A stretch of 64,000 bases of DNA from Prado023 sp963818445 (GCA_963818445.1 CAWFSG010000001.1:310001-374000); one strand, 5' to 3'. Positions 35,419-44,651 are shown, counted from the first letter of the stretch. Notes: a model not told the origin generated them from the sequence alone. Program-made: numbers and translations.

Positions 35419-36870
35419 TTACCCAGCCTTCCCGATCTCAACCCGCGGCACGCCGGCGAGGTCGCCGAGTTCTGCCCGAAGGTCGACGACGTCCCCGACC
35501 ACGATCACGGCAGGGCCGGGCAGGGCGGCGGCGGCCACGGCCCCGGCGATGACGGCCAGGGTGCCGGTCACGGTGCGCTGCCGAGGGGTCCATCCGTCAC
35601 TGATGACCGCGACCGGGGTGCGCGGGTCGCGCCCGGCCGCAATCAGCTCCTGCATGGTCCCGGCGAGCCCGGACAGGCCCATGAGCAGCACCAGGGTTGC
35701 GTCGTGGGGTGCGCTCCGGGCGGCGTCGAGTGCCTGTCCGGCGCCGGCATGCGCACTGGCGATGACCAGCGACGTGGTGATCCCACGGTGGGTCACCGGG
35801 ATCCCCGCGGCCGCGGGGACGCTCACTGCGGACGTCACCCCCGGCACCACCTCGACCGGGACGGCGTGGGCCAGGCAGTACAGGGCCTCCTCGCCGCCGC
35901 GGCCGAGGACGAACGGATCCCCGCCCTTGAGCCGGATGACCGTACGACCGGCCCGGGCGTGCTCGACCAGGATCCGGTTGATCTCGTGCTGAGGGATCGG
36001 GTGGTTGCCTGCGGTCTTGCCCACATCGATGATCGAGACGTCCGCGCCCAGCTCCGACAGGAGACTGGTCGGGCCGAGCCGGTCGGTGACGACGACGTCA
36101 GCTCGAGCCAACCACTGCCGCCCAGCAACGGTGATCAACCCGGGATCCCCCGGCCCACCCCCGACCAGCACGACGCGCCCCACCACCGGGATCGTGTCGG
36201 GTCTGCTGGGTTCTGGGTCGGACCGCGGGGGGTTCACGCCGACGCGATCCGCTCGAACCCGACGCGAGCCGGGGGCGGGGCGACGGGTGCGGCGCAGGGG
36301 GAGGGCGCCTGTGGCCAGCAGGTCGCTGATCGCGTCGCGGATGGCGCGGGCGCGTCCCGGGTCGCCGCCACCGGAGACCGCCACCTGCACGCCGTCGGGC
36401 CCGGTGGCCAGCGCCGGGACGTGCGCAGCGGAGTCCGCGGCCCGGTCGGCGCGGACGCACCAGATCCCGACATCGTCGGCCCGACGGGCGATCGCCGCAT
36501 CCACGTGCCGGTCCCCGGTTGCGGTGTGGACCAGCCACCACTGGGGCCCTTCGACCTGCCCCGCCGCCTTGCCGGGCCCGCCATCGAGGACCCGGTCGCC
36601 TGCCCGGATCCCCGCGGCTGGGCTGGCCGTCACGTCGTCGGCCGAGGCCTCCCTCTGCCACCAGGTCACCTCGCCCCCGGCCACGAGGTCGACGAGGTCC
36701 TCGCAGATCGCCGGGGCGATCACGGTCACCTGCGCCCCGGCTGCCAGGAGCCCGGCCGCCCGGCGCGCGGCGACCGGCCCGCCGCCGACCACGAGCGTCG
36801 CGCGCCCTGCCAGGTCCAGCAGCAGCGGATAGCGTGCGGTGGGTTCAGCCCCGGTTGACGTGGTGCTCAT
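35419..36870 (-). CDS. cysG: Siroheme synthase, precorrin-2 dehydrogenase fused to uroporphyrinogen-III methyltransferase
   Basis: 483 aa. N-terminal Met8/SirC-like domain about 1-205 with NAD-binding LVVGGGPVAARRAAGLLAAG; C-terminal SUMT domain about 230-480 with LVGGGPGDPGLITVAGRQWL and VIRLKGGDPFVLGRGGEE. An Arg/Pro-rich linker joins them. It turns uroporphyrinogen III into sirohydrochlorin; the chelatase is the next gene. The start overlaps the cysN stop by 4 nt, placing siroheme synthesis inside the sulfate operon. Confidence 0.93.
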   Translation of the reverse strand: MSTTSTGAEPTARYPLLLDLAGRATLVVGGGPVAARRAAGLLAAGAQVTVIAPAICEDLVDLVAGGEVTWWQREASADDVTASPAAGIRAGDRVLDGGPGKAAGQVEGPQWWLVHTATGDRHVDAAIARRADDVGIWCVRADRAADSAAHVPALATGPDGVQVAVSGGGDPGRARAIRDAISDLLATGALPLRRTRRPAPGSRRVRADRVGVNPPRSDPEPSRPDTIPVVGRVVLVGGGPGDPGLITVAGRQWLARADVVVTDRLGPTSLLSELGADVSIIDVGKTAGNHPIPQHEINRILVEHARAGRTVIRLKGGDPFVLGRGGEEALYCLAHAVPVEVVPGVTSAVSVPAAAGIPVTHRGITTSLVIASAHAGAGQALDAARSAPHDATLVLLMGLSGLAGTMQELIAAGRDPRTPVAVISDGWTPRQRTVTGTLAVIAGAVAAAALPGPAVIVVGDVVDLRAELGDLAGVPRVEIGKAG

Positions 36871-38126
36871 GCGGCCGTCGTCCGGACCATCCCGGCGGCC
36901 ACGGTGGCCCCGGTCTGCTCGTCGATGAGCAGGAACGCGCCAGTGGACCGGATCTCGTCGTAGGGGTCGAACGCGACCGGTTCGGCCAGGCGGATCCGCA
37001 CCTCCCCGATGTCGTTGAGACCGAGTCGGTCGACACCCGCACGCGCCTCGAGGGTGTCGATGTCCAGCCGGCTCTCGATGCTCTCGACCAACGCCCGGAC
37101 GGTGCGCGAGCCGGCCTTGAGCAGCAGTCGCTGGCGGGGCACCAGCGCCTGCTCGGCGAGGACCGTGACCGTCGCGCCCACGTCCCGGACGACCTCGGGC
37201 GCCGCCTGCGCCGCAGCCAGCAGGTCGCCGCGGGAGATGTCGATGTCATCGGCCAGTCGGAGGGTGACCGATTGGCTCGCCTGCGCCCAGGCCAACGGCC
37301 CGTCGTAGGTGTCGATCGCGACCACCGTCGATCGCGCCCCGCTGGGGGCGATGACCACGGAGTCCCCCACGGACACCGTTCCGGCCTCGACCCGTCCGGC
37401 GTAGCCCCGGTAGTCGTGGTGCTCGGCGTCCTGCGGGCGGATCACGTACTGCACCGGGAACCGGAACGGCTGTCGGGCGGGGTCGCTGCCGACCGGCACA
37501 GCCTCCAGGTGCTCGAGCAGGGTCGGACCCCGGTACCAGGCGGTCCGGGCCGATCGGGTCACGACGTTGTCGCCGTCGAGGGCGCTGATCGGGATCGCCA
37601 CCACGTCATCGACGCCGTGCGCGCGGGCGTACGCGTCGAACTCCGAGCGGATCGACTCGAACACGTCGCGGTCGAACCCGACCAGATCCATCTTGTTGAC
37701 CACCACCGCGATGTGCCGCACGCCCAGCAGGGCGCTGATGGCAGCATGCCGGCGGGTCTGCTCGACCACACCGTTACGGGCATCCACGAGGATCAGCGCG
37801 AGCTCGGCGGTGGAGGCCCCGGTCACCATGTTGCGCGTGTACTGCACGTGCCCGGGGGTGTCGGCCAGGATGAACGACCGGTTCTGTGTGGCGAAGTACC
37901 GGTAGGCCACGTCGATCGTGATGCCCTGCTCGCGCTCGGCGCGCAGGCCGTCGGTCAGGAGCGCGAGGTCCGGCGCTGCAAGGCCCCGGTCGCGGCTGAC
38001 CTGCTCGATCGCGTCCATGGTGTCGGCCAGGATCGACTTCGTGTCGTAGAGCAGCCGGCCCACGAGCGTGGACTTGCCGTCGTCGACGGACCCGGCGGTG
38101 GCCAGGCGGAGCAGCTCGTGCGCCAT
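36867..38126 (-). CDS. cysN: Sulfate adenylyltransferase large subunit (GTPase)
   Basis: 419 aa. EF-Tu-like GTPase with G1 AGSVDDGKSTLVGRLLYD, switch REQGITIDVAYRYF, G3 DTPGHVQYTRNMVTG and G4 VVVNKMDLVG, then two beta-barrel domains. Drives ATP sulfurylase together with CysD. The CysC (APS kinase) fusion domain seen in some CysN proteins is absent, fitting direct APS reduction. ATG overlaps the cysD stop. Confidence 0.96.
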   Translation of the reverse strand: MAHELLRLATAGSVDDGKSTLVGRLLYDTKSILADTMDAIEQVSRDRGLAAPDLALLTDGLRAEREQGITIDVAYRYFATQNRSFILADTPGHVQYTRNMVTGASTAELALILVDARNGVVEQTRRHAAISALLGVRHIAVVVNKMDLVGFDRDVFESIRSEFDAYARAHGVDDVVAIPISALDGDNVVTRSARTAWYRGPTLLEHLEAVPVGSDPARQPFRFPVQYVIRPQDAEHHDYRGYAGRVEAGTVSVGDSVVIAPSGARSTVVAIDTYDGPLAWAQASQSVTLRLADDIDISRGDLLAAAQAAPEVVRDVGATVTVLAEQALVPRQRLLLKAGSRTVRALVESIESRLDIDTLEARAGVDRLGLNDIGEVRIRLAEPVAFDPYDEIRSTGAFLLIDEQTGATVAAGMVRTTAA

Positions 38127-39055
38127 CAGAAGTACCCCTCCTTCTTGCGATCCTCCATGGCCGCCTCGGACATGCGGTCGTCGGCGCGGGTCGCGCCCCG
38201 TTCGGTGAGCCGGCTGGCCGCGACCTCGGTGATCACCTCGGCCACCGTCGTGGCGTCGGAGTCCACCGCGCCCGTGCATGACATGTCGCCGACGGTCCGG
38301 TAGCGGACCCGGCGCACCTCGACCGTCTCGTCGCCCCGGGGGCCGCCCCACTCGCCGGCCGTGAGCCACATGGAGTTGCGCAGGAAGACCGCTCGGTCGT
38401 GGGCGTAGTAGATGCTGGGCAGCTCGATGCCCTCGCGCTCGATGTAGCGCCACACGTCGCCCTCGGTCCAGTTCGACAGCGGGAACACCCGGACGTGCTC
38501 GCCGGGGGCGTGCCTGCCGTTGTACAGGTCCCACAGCTCCGGGCGCTGCCGTCTCGGGTCCCACTGGCCGAACTCGTCGCGCAAGCTGAAGATGCGCTCC
38601 TTTGCCCGGGCCTTCTCCTCGTCGCGCCGACCGCCGCCGAACACGGCGTCGAACCTGTGGGCGCTGATCGTGTCGAGCAGCGGGACCGTCTGCAGTGGGT
38701 TGCGCGTGCCGTCGGGACGCTCCCGCAGCACGCCGCGGTCGATCCAGTCCTGGACGTGGGCCACGACCAGCCGCGTCCGCGTGCGCGCGACCGTGGCGTC
38801 GCGGTACTCCAGGACCTCCGGGAAGTTGTGGCCGGTGTCGACGTGGACCGCCGTGAACGGCACGCGCGCGGGGTGGAACGCCTTGATGGCCAGGTGCAGC
38901 ATCACGACCGAGTCCTTGCCGCCGCTGAACAGCAGCGCCGGGCGTTCGAACTCGCCGGCCACCTCCCGCATGATGTGGATGGCCTCGCTCTCCAGCGCCG
39001 ACAGGTGGTCGACAGCCAGGGTCGGCTGGGTGGCCTTGAGGATCGTGGTGCTCAT
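38126..39055 (-). CDS. cysD: Sulfate adenylyltransferase small subunit
   Basis: 309 aa. The PP-loop SGGKDSVVMLHLAIKAF is near residue 44, followed by VHVDTGHNFPEVLEYRD and GGGRRDEEKARAKERIFSLR. The C-terminus has the GDMSCTGAVDS segment typical of CysD. Catalyses ATP + sulfate to APS. Overlaps cysH upstream and cysN downstream by 4 nt each. Confidence 0.96.
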   Translation of the reverse strand: MSTTILKATQPTLAVDHLSALESEAIHIMREVAGEFERPALLFSGGKDSVVMLHLAIKAFHPARVPFTAVHVDTGHNFPEVLEYRDATVARTRTRLVVAHVQDWIDRGVLRERPDGTRNPLQTVPLLDTISAHRFDAVFGGGRRDEEKARAKERIFSLRDEFGQWDPRRQRPELWDLYNGRHAPGEHVRVFPLSNWTEGDVWRYIEREGIELPSIYYAHDRAVFLRNSMWLTAGEWGGPRGDETVEVRRVRYRTVGDMSCTGAVDSDATTVAEVITEVAASRLTERGATRADDRMSEAAMEDRKKEGYF

Positions 39056-39768
39056 GTGTGCAACCCGCATTCCGTCTTGGCCCGGCCCGACCAGCGGCCG
39101 GATCGGGGATCGTCTCCAGGGGCAGTGGGATTCGTGCAGGGGGCGCACCCGATCGACGCGTAGCCGACCTGGCGCAGCGGGTTGAGCAGGACGTCGTGGC
39201 TCTCGGCGTAGGCCGAGACGTCCTCGTCGGTCCACGCGGCCAGCGGGTTGAGCTTCACCTTCGACCGCCTGGCGTCCCATCCGATCACCTCGATGTCGGT
39301 GCGCGTGGGGGCGTCGGCGCGGCGCATGCCGGTGATCCAGGCGGCGAACGGGGCCAGGCCGCGCTCGAGCGGCTCGACCTTGCGCAGGGCGCAGCAGCGG
39401 TCGGGGTCGCGGGCGAAGAGGTCGGCACCCTCGGTGGCGTCCTGCTCGGCCACGGTCTGCCGGGGCGTGAGCGTGATCAGCGTGATCGGCCGGACTGCGT
39501 CGTAGGCGGCGGCCGTGCCCAGGGTCTCGGCGAAGTGGTAGCCGGTGTCGATGAACAGGGTGTTCACCTCGGGGATCACCTCGCTGGCCAGGTGCACCAG
39601 CACCTCGTCGCCCATGCTCGAGGCCAGGACCAGGTCGTTGCCGAACTCGTCGTGGGCCCAGGCAAGGGCGATGCGCGCCTGGTCGTAGGGGTCGGCGAAG
39701 CGCGCGACGACCGCCGCACCCTCAGCCACCTGCCGCGGGTGCGCACCGCGGATGTCGGTCGTGGTCAT
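39052..39768 (-). CDS. cysH: Adenylyl-sulfate reductase (APS reductase)
   Basis: 238 aa from ATG 39768 with GGAGGAA upstream. Reduces APS to sulfite. The iron-sulfur cysteines are visible as DRCCALRKVEPL and IGCAPCTNP, which mark the [4Fe-4S] APS-using type rather than the PAPS type. The catalytic Cys is in the C-terminal ECGLHT. The frame stays open upstream into a zinc-ribbon sequence with no stop, so a longer fused product is possible. Confidence 0.93.
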   Translation of the reverse strand: MTTTDIRGAHPRQVAEGAAVVARFADPYDQARIALAWAHDEFGNDLVLASSMGDEVLVHLASEVIPEVNTLFIDTGYHFAETLGTAAAYDAVRPITLITLTPRQTVAEQDATEGADLFARDPDRCCALRKVEPLERGLAPFAAWITGMRRADAPTRTDIEVIGWDARRSKVKLNPLAAWTDEDVSAYAESHDVLLNPLRQVGYASIGCAPCTNPTAPGDDPRSGRWSGRAKTECGLHT

Positions 39769-39957
39769 CGGGTTCCTCCAGTCGGAGTCGGTTCGGCGTC
39801 GGCGTCCTTGGTGGGCGGCCATGTGGGAGTCAGGGGCGCCATGCCACAGGAACTTCACCGAGAACATGCGGGTGCACGTGCGGCAGTGCCAGGCGCCCGG
39901 GGTTGCCCCGAGCGGGAGCAGGTCCTCCTCGGCGCAGTACGGGCAGTGGTAGGGCAC
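39769..39957 (-). CDS. Zinc-ribbon segment in frame with cysH
   Basis: 63 codons from GTG 39957, running without a stop into cysH. Two CxxC knuckles, VPYHCPYCAEEDLLPLG and GAWHCRTCTRMFSVKF, form a rubredoxin-like or zinc-ribbon motif. Small Cys-rich proteins are found between sirA and cysH in other actinobacteria, so this could be an independent gene whose stop was lost, or an N-terminal domain of CysH. The reading frame is open further up to 40053 but that part overlaps the inverted repeat and looks non-coding. Confidence 0.55.
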
Positions 39958-40012
39958 CGCCCGTTCCCGGCGGCTGCGGGCTGTGGCTGTGGCTGTGGCC
40001 GACGTGGCATCC

Positions 40013-40055
40013 GTGTGAACGGAATCGACGATCTGATGGTCGATTCCGTTCACAC
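40013..40055. promoter_or_regulatory. 17-bp perfect inverted repeat between sirA and cysH
   Basis: GTGTGAACGGAATCGAC at 40013-40029 and its exact complement at 40039-40055, 9-nt loop. It starts 26 nt after the sirA stop. On the minus-strand transcript it would form a stable stem-loop, either a partial terminator, an RNA stabiliser for sirA, or an operator. Confidence 0.85.
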
Positions 40056-40080
40056 CGGTGGTCGAGGGCGGGGAAGGCGC

Positions 40081-41763
40081 TCATCGCAGGGCCTGCTCGT
40101 CGGCGCGGACGACCCAGTCGGCGAACTGCTCGCCCTCGGTGCGTTGCTCGAGGTACCGGCCGGTGACGCGGTCGACGAAATCGGGCAGCTCGTCCGCGGT
40201 CACCTTCAGGGCCCGCAGCTTGCGACCGAATCCGGCGGCGTGGCCCAGCGAACCACCGAGGTGCACCTGGAAGCCCTCGACGGGGGTTCCGGAGTCGTCG
40301 GGGACGAGCATCCCCTTGAGCCCGATGTCGGCCACCTGGAAGCGGGCGCACGAGTTGGGGCAGCCGTTGACGTGCACCGCCAGGGGGACGTCCAGGTCGG
40401 GCCGGCGCACCTCGATCGTCTCGATCAGGACCCGCGCGGTGTCCTTGGTGTTGACGATCGCCAGCTTGCAGAACTCGATCCCGGTGCAGGCCATGGTCGA
40501 GCGCCGGATCTCGTGCGGGTGGACCTGCAGGCCGACGTCGCCCAACTGGTCGGCGAGGTCGTCGGCTCGCTCGGGGGCGACGTCGAGGATCACCAGCTTC
40601 TGCTGGGCTGTCAGGCGGATCCGCCCGGAGCCGAACTCCTGCGCCAGGTCGGCCAGCCGCCCGAGGGTCTCGCCGTTGATCCGCCCCACGGTCGGTGCGG
40701 CCCCGACGTAGACCCGGCCGTCGCGCTGCGGGTGGATGCCGACGTGGTCGCGCGCCCCGGCCGGGACCGGGTCCGGCGCCGGTCCGTCGATGAGCGGGCG
40801 CCGCAGGTACTCGGTCTCCAGCACCTCGCGGAACCGCGCCGCGCCCCAGTCGGCGACGAGGAACTTCAGTCGCGCCCGGTTGCGCAGCCGGCGGTACCCG
40901 TAGTCGCGGAAGATCTCGATGATCCCGCCCCACACCTGGGGGACCTCATCCAGCGGCACCCACGCACCGAGGCGCTGGGCGAGCATCGGGTTGGTCGACA
41001 GTCCGCCGCCGACCCACACGTCGAACCCCGGGCCATGCTCGGGATGCACGACCCCCACGAACGACACGTCGTTGATCTCGTGGGCGACGTCGTGGCGCGG
41101 CGACCCGGAGACTGCGGACTTGAACTTGCGGGGCAGGTTCGCGTACGCGGGGTCGCCGACGTAGCGGGCGACGATCGCCTCGATCGCCGAGGTCCCATCG
41201 ATGATCTCGTCGGCGGCGACGCCGGCGACGGGGGAGCCCAGGACCACGCGCGGCGTGTCGCCGCACGCCTCGGTGCTGCTCAGGCCCACGGCCTCCAGCC
41301 GCCGCCAGATCTCCGGGACGTCCTCGATCCGGATCCAGTGCAGCTGGATGTTCTGGCGGTCGGTGATGTCGGCGGTCCCGCGGGCGAACTCGCCTGAGAT
41401 CCTGCCGATCGTCCGCGCCTGCTCGCTGCTGAGGGCGCCGCCGTCGGAGCGGATCCGGAGCATGAAGAACTCGTCGTCGAGCTCCTCGGGCGGCAGGCTC
41501 GCGGTACGCCCGCCGTCGATTCCCGGCCGGCGCTGCGTGTAGAGGCCCCACCAGCGCATCCGGCCGCGCAGGTCGTCGGCGGGGATGCTGGCGAACCCCT
41601 GGCGGGAGTAGACGCTCTCGATCCGCTCGCGCACGTTCAGGCCGTTGTCGGCGACCTTGAACTCCTCGTTCGCGTTGAGAGGCGTCGTGGAGCCCAGGGC
41701 CCACTGGCCCTCATCGCGTGGGGCCCGGACGGGCCGGGGGGGAGATGTGGGTGTGTCGGTCAT
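40081..41763 (-). CDS. sirA: Ferredoxin-dependent sulfite reductase
   Basis: 560 aa. Reduces sulfite to sulfide with siroheme and a [4Fe-4S] cluster. Cluster ligands are MACTGIEFCKLAIVNTK and NGCPNSCARFQ near residues 430-475. Two ferredoxin-like repeats and ribosome-like DRQNIQLHWIRIEDVPEIW are typical. RBS GGAG precedes ATG. First enzyme gene of the operon, 104 nt below the Cys leader peptide. Nitrite reductase is the alternative, but the sulfate genes downstream settle it. Confidence 0.94.
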   Translation of the reverse strand: MTDTPTSPPRPVRAPRDEGQWALGSTTPLNANEEFKVADNGLNVRERIESVYSRQGFASIPADDLRGRMRWWGLYTQRRPGIDGGRTASLPPEELDDEFFMLRIRSDGGALSSEQARTIGRISGEFARGTADITDRQNIQLHWIRIEDVPEIWRRLEAVGLSSTEACGDTPRVVLGSPVAGVAADEIIDGTSAIEAIVARYVGDPAYANLPRKFKSAVSGSPRHDVAHEINDVSFVGVVHPEHGPGFDVWVGGGLSTNPMLAQRLGAWVPLDEVPQVWGGIIEIFRDYGYRRLRNRARLKFLVADWGAARFREVLETEYLRRPLIDGPAPDPVPAGARDHVGIHPQRDGRVYVGAAPTVGRINGETLGRLADLAQEFGSGRIRLTAQQKLVILDVAPERADDLADQLGDVGLQVHPHEIRRSTMACTGIEFCKLAIVNTKDTARVLIETIEVRRPDLDVPLAVHVNGCPNSCARFQVADIGLKGMLVPDDSGTPVEGFQVHLGGSLGHAAGFGRKLRALKVTADELPDFVDRVTGRYLEQRTEGEQFADWVVRADEQALR

Positions 41764-41866
41764 GAGCGTTCTCCGGGGTTCGGAGGACGCATGCGCTCAA
41801 GCGGGGCGCGGGATCATGGGTGTCCGGCGCCTTGTCGACCGCAGCGTCCGGAGGGGATCTGCAGGA

Positions 41867-41923
41867 TCAGGCGCAACACATGCACGACTGCATGCGGCAC
41901 AGGTCGACGTGACGGCGCACCAC
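41867..41923 (-). CDS. Cys-rich leader peptide of the sulfate operon
   Basis: 18 residues, MVRRHVDLCRMQSCMCCA, from GTG 41923 (or GTG 41920). The (V)RRHVDLCR start is the hallmark of short leader peptides found before sulfur genes across actinobacteria, and four cysteines fall in the last ten residues. Poly-Cys leaders act as cysteine-responsive attenuators in mycobacteria. Here it sits 104 nt ahead of sirA. Confidence 0.85.
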   Translation of the reverse strand: MVRRHVDLCRMQSCMCCA

Positions 41924-42220
41924 AAGGGTGTCCGTCGCGCGCCCGGCCGTCGTCATGACGGACAGGCTGCCCTAAGCCCGGCGATCTGTCCACCTCCGTT
42001 CGCATGATGAGACGCGGCGTGTCGCACGCTCACGGCGACCCGGCCAGCGCGCCCCACCCATTCGATCGGTCCGCCATCGGGTGGCCCAGTGCCGGATCGC
42101 TCCGGATCCGCGACCGGGAATCCTCCGGGATCCGGACCGATCGGCAGGAGCTGGACACCACGAGCGGGCCCCCGCGAGTCACGCGCGCACCCCGCCCGCG
42201 TCCTCGGTAGCCTGTGCGCC
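41924..42220. other. Divergent promoter region of the sulfate operon and a transferase gene
   Basis: 297 bp without a convincing gene. On the minus strand TGGACA (about 41989) with a 17-nt spacer to CAGCCT is a possible promoter for the leader; a CGTCATGACG palindrome lies just downstream. On the plus strand TAGCCT (42208-42213) is 7 nt before the transferase ATG. The region between is unremarkable. Confidence 0.5.
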
Positions 42221-43138
42221 ATGTCGCGCCCGATCCATTTCGTGCTGGACCGTGCCGACTCCTACCAGGGCGTCCAGGCGCAGTTGCTGGACCTCATCGA
42301 TCCGCATCTGCCCGACCCGAAGCCCGAGCGTGGCGACTACCGGCCCGGGGCGCTCAACTTCTGCCTGTTCATCCGGCCCCGGGCTGACGTGGTCATGAGC
42401 CACGGCGTCGCGGACAAGAACTACCTGTGGTCATCCGATGGTCAGGGCAAGCGGCTTGCCAACCAGCGCCAGCACCTGCTCGTGCCGGGGCAGTGGCTCA
42501 AACGGCGGCTGATTGAGTCACCGGCGATCAAGCTCGGCGAGGACCGCATCCACGTCGTGGGGTGGCCGCGACTCGACGACCTGATCCGGCAGGTGCCGCC
42601 GCCCCCGCGCCGGCTCATGGGCGAGCCGAAGCCGCGCGTGCTGTGGGCGCCGACCCACAACCGGCGCAAGCGCGGTGAGACCGGTCGCTCGACGTCAAGC
42701 TTCCCCGCGTTCGAGAACTACCTGCGCGCCCTGTCGAAACTCGCGTGGATCGACGTCTCGGTGCATCCGCGCAACCGCACCGACCACACACCGACGGGCG
42801 CCTCGATGCCTCGGGCGGACATCGTGGTCGCCGACTTCGGAACGACCGTGTACGAGGCATGGGCCCTGGGCAAGCCGGTGATCTTCCCGCGCTGGCTGCT
42901 CGCCGACCGGATCGCCGAGTACCTGCCGGGCAGCGCGGAGTCCTACATCTTCGCCGAGCGCATCGGCTACCACCCGGAGTCCTTCGACGAGATGGTCGAC
43001 ATGATCCGGGCACGGCCGCTCATCACCCCGGACGTGACGGCGTTCATGGACGACTACCTGGCGCCGCAGTACTTCGGGCGCAGCGGTGCACGCGTGGCCG
43101 AGGTGCTCACCGAGATCGCCGGGCGCGACCACCACTGA
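42221..43138 (+). CDS. CDP-glycerol glycerophosphotransferase-like protein
   Basis: 305 aa, GT-B-like fold. SHGVADKNYLW near residue 65, VVGWPRLDDLI, LWAPTHNRRKRG, and the donor-site stretch VVADFGTTVYEAWALGKPVIF resemble TagB/TagF enzymes of wall polymer synthesis and related capsule transferases. No membrane segment. ATG supported by TAGCCT 7 nt upstream. Isolated from other wall genes here, so the acceptor is unknown. Confidence 0.75.
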   Translation: MSRPIHFVLDRADSYQGVQAQLLDLIDPHLPDPKPERGDYRPGALNFCLFIRPRADVVMSHGVADKNYLWSSDGQGKRLANQRQHLLVPGQWLKRRLIESPAIKLGEDRIHVVGWPRLDDLIRQVPPPPRRLMGEPKPRVLWAPTHNRRKRGETGRSTSSFPAFENYLRALSKLAWIDVSVHPRNRTDHTPTGASMPRADIVVADFGTTVYEAWALGKPVIFPRWLLADRIAEYLPGSAESYIFAERIGYHPESFDEMVDMIRARPLITPDVTAFMDDYLAPQYFGRSGARVAEVLTEIAGRDHH

Positions 43139-43166
43139 CGGCGGAACCCGCTGCTGGCCCAGCGGA

Positions 43167-44651
43167 TCAGGGCAGCGTGCGCAGCGCCCGCTTCAGCCCG
43201 GTGCGCACATGGTCCAGTACCTCGAGCCGGGCGGTGAGCTTGTCGTTGGCTGGGACGATGTGCCAGGGCGAGTCGCTGGATGACGTGCGCACCACCATCT
43301 GGTCGACGGCCTGGACGTACTCATCCCACTTCTCCCGGTTGCGGTAGTCCTCCTCGGTGATCTTGTGGGCCTTCTCCGGGGTGCTCTCGCGGGCCTGGAA
43401 TCGGGCCAGCTGCTCGTCGGCGGAGATGTGCAGCCAGAACTTGGCGACGTAGAAGCCGTGCTCGACGAGCTGGTCCTCGAAGTCGTTGATCTCGTCATAG
43501 GCGCGCTGCCACTCGGCCGGGGTGGCGAAGCCCTCGATGCGCTCGACCAGCACCCGTCCGTACCAGGTGCGGTCGTAGATCACGAACTTGCCGGCCGGGG
43601 GCAGATCACGCCAGAACCGCCACAGGTAGTGGTACTTGCGCTCCTCCTCGGTGGGCGCGGCCGTGGAGATCACGCGGTAGTCACCGGCTTCCAGGGCCTG
43701 GGTGATCCGGCGGATCGCCCCGCCCTTGCCCGCAGCGTCCCATCCCTCGAAGGCCAGCACCGTGGACATGCCCCGGTCCCTGGCCTGTCGCGCGAGCCCG
43801 TGCACCTCGCGCTGGAGCTTGTTGAGATCCTTGTCGTAGGTGGCCTTGTCGGTGGTGCGGCTGAGGTCCACCGTGTCCAGGACGGTGGCCTGGCGCTCGC
43901 CGGGGGAGAACAGCTGGTCGCTGACGGACACGCCAGTCGGGGCCCCCTCAGCCATCCGCGCGGTGATCGCGTTGAGGATCGTGCGGGCCACGGCGACGTC
44001 GCGGTAGCGCGCGTCGGTCGCCTCGACGACCGACCACGGGGCGCCGGCCACCGACGTCCGTCGAAGCAGCTTCTCGAGCTTGTGCCCGCTCTCCTCGAGG
44101 AGGTCCAGCATCGCCCAGTCGCGCTGGTCGATGCGCCAGCCCTCGTCGCGGTCGCCCTCGGCCTTCTTCATCCGCTTGCGCTGCTTCTTGGCCGGCGTGT
44201 GCAGGAAGACCTTGATGATCAGCGTGCCGTCGGCGACCAGCGCCTCCTGCAACTGCTCCAGGTGGTCGATCGAGCGCTCGTAGTCCTCGTCGGACAGCTC
44301 GCCGGCGAGGTTCTCGTGCAGCAGGCGCAGGATCCCCCCGGCCATCAGCGCGATCCGGCCCTTGGCCGGCATGTCGCGCCAGACCCGCCAGTACCTCGGC
44401 CGCATGGACTCCTCGGCCGTGAGCGGACCCATCACGTGGGTCTGGATGAAGCGGGCGTCCATCCACTCGTTGATCCGGTTGACGACCTCGTTGCCGGCGA
44501 TCCGGTCGTCGCCGGCCACGAACACCAGCACGCCGAAGTCGGCGGAGCGCAGGTCGTACTGGGCGTTGACCAGGTCGACCCGCAGCTGTGGCTCGATGTC
44601 CTTGAACTCCTGCTTGGACAGCTTGTTGCCGACCTCCGACGCCTCGAGCAT
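43167..44651 (-). CDS. pap: Polyphosphate:AMP phosphotransferase (PPK2 class II)
   Basis: 494 aa, two tandem PPK2 domains. The second (about 255-490) has Walker A FEGWDAAGKGGAIRRITQAL, the lid YDRTWYGRVLVERIEGF and HISADEQLARFQ; the first has the degenerate loop VFVAGDDRIAGNEVVN, as expected for class II. It makes ADP from AMP and polyphosphate. No adjacent ppk or ppx. Confidence 0.93.
   Translation of the reverse strand: MLEASEVGNKLSKQEFKDIEPQLRVDLVNAQYDLRSADFGVLVFVAGDDRIAGNEVVNRINEWMDARFIQTHVMGPLTAEESMRPRYWRVWRDMPAKGRIALMAGGILRLLHENLAGELSDEDYERSIDHLEQLQEALVADGTLIIKVFLHTPAKKQRKRMKKAEGDRDEGWRIDQRDWAMLDLLEESGHKLEKLLRRTSVAGAPWSVVEATDARYRDVAVARTILNAITARMAEGAPTGVSVSDQLFSPGERQATVLDTVDLSRTTDKATYDKDLNKLQREVHGLARQARDRGMSTVLAFEGWDAAGKGGAIRRITQALEAGDYRVISTAAPTEEERKYHYLWRFWRDLPPAGKFVIYDRTWYGRVLVERIEGFATPAEWQRAYDEINDFEDQLVEHGFYVAKFWLHISADEQLARFQARESTPEKAHKITEEDYRNREKWDEYVQAVDQMVVRTSSSDSPWHIVPANDKLTARLEVLDHVRTGLKRALRTLP

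Noticed and set aside
39979..39996. GGCTGT x3 microsatellite near the cysH leader
   Set aside because: Three copies only; too short to infer slippage control, though it does lie in the questionable open region upstream of the zinc ribbon.
41814..42005. 63-codon minus-strand frame upstream of sirA
   Set aside because: Overlaps the leader peptide in another frame, has no ribosome binding site and no recognisable composition.
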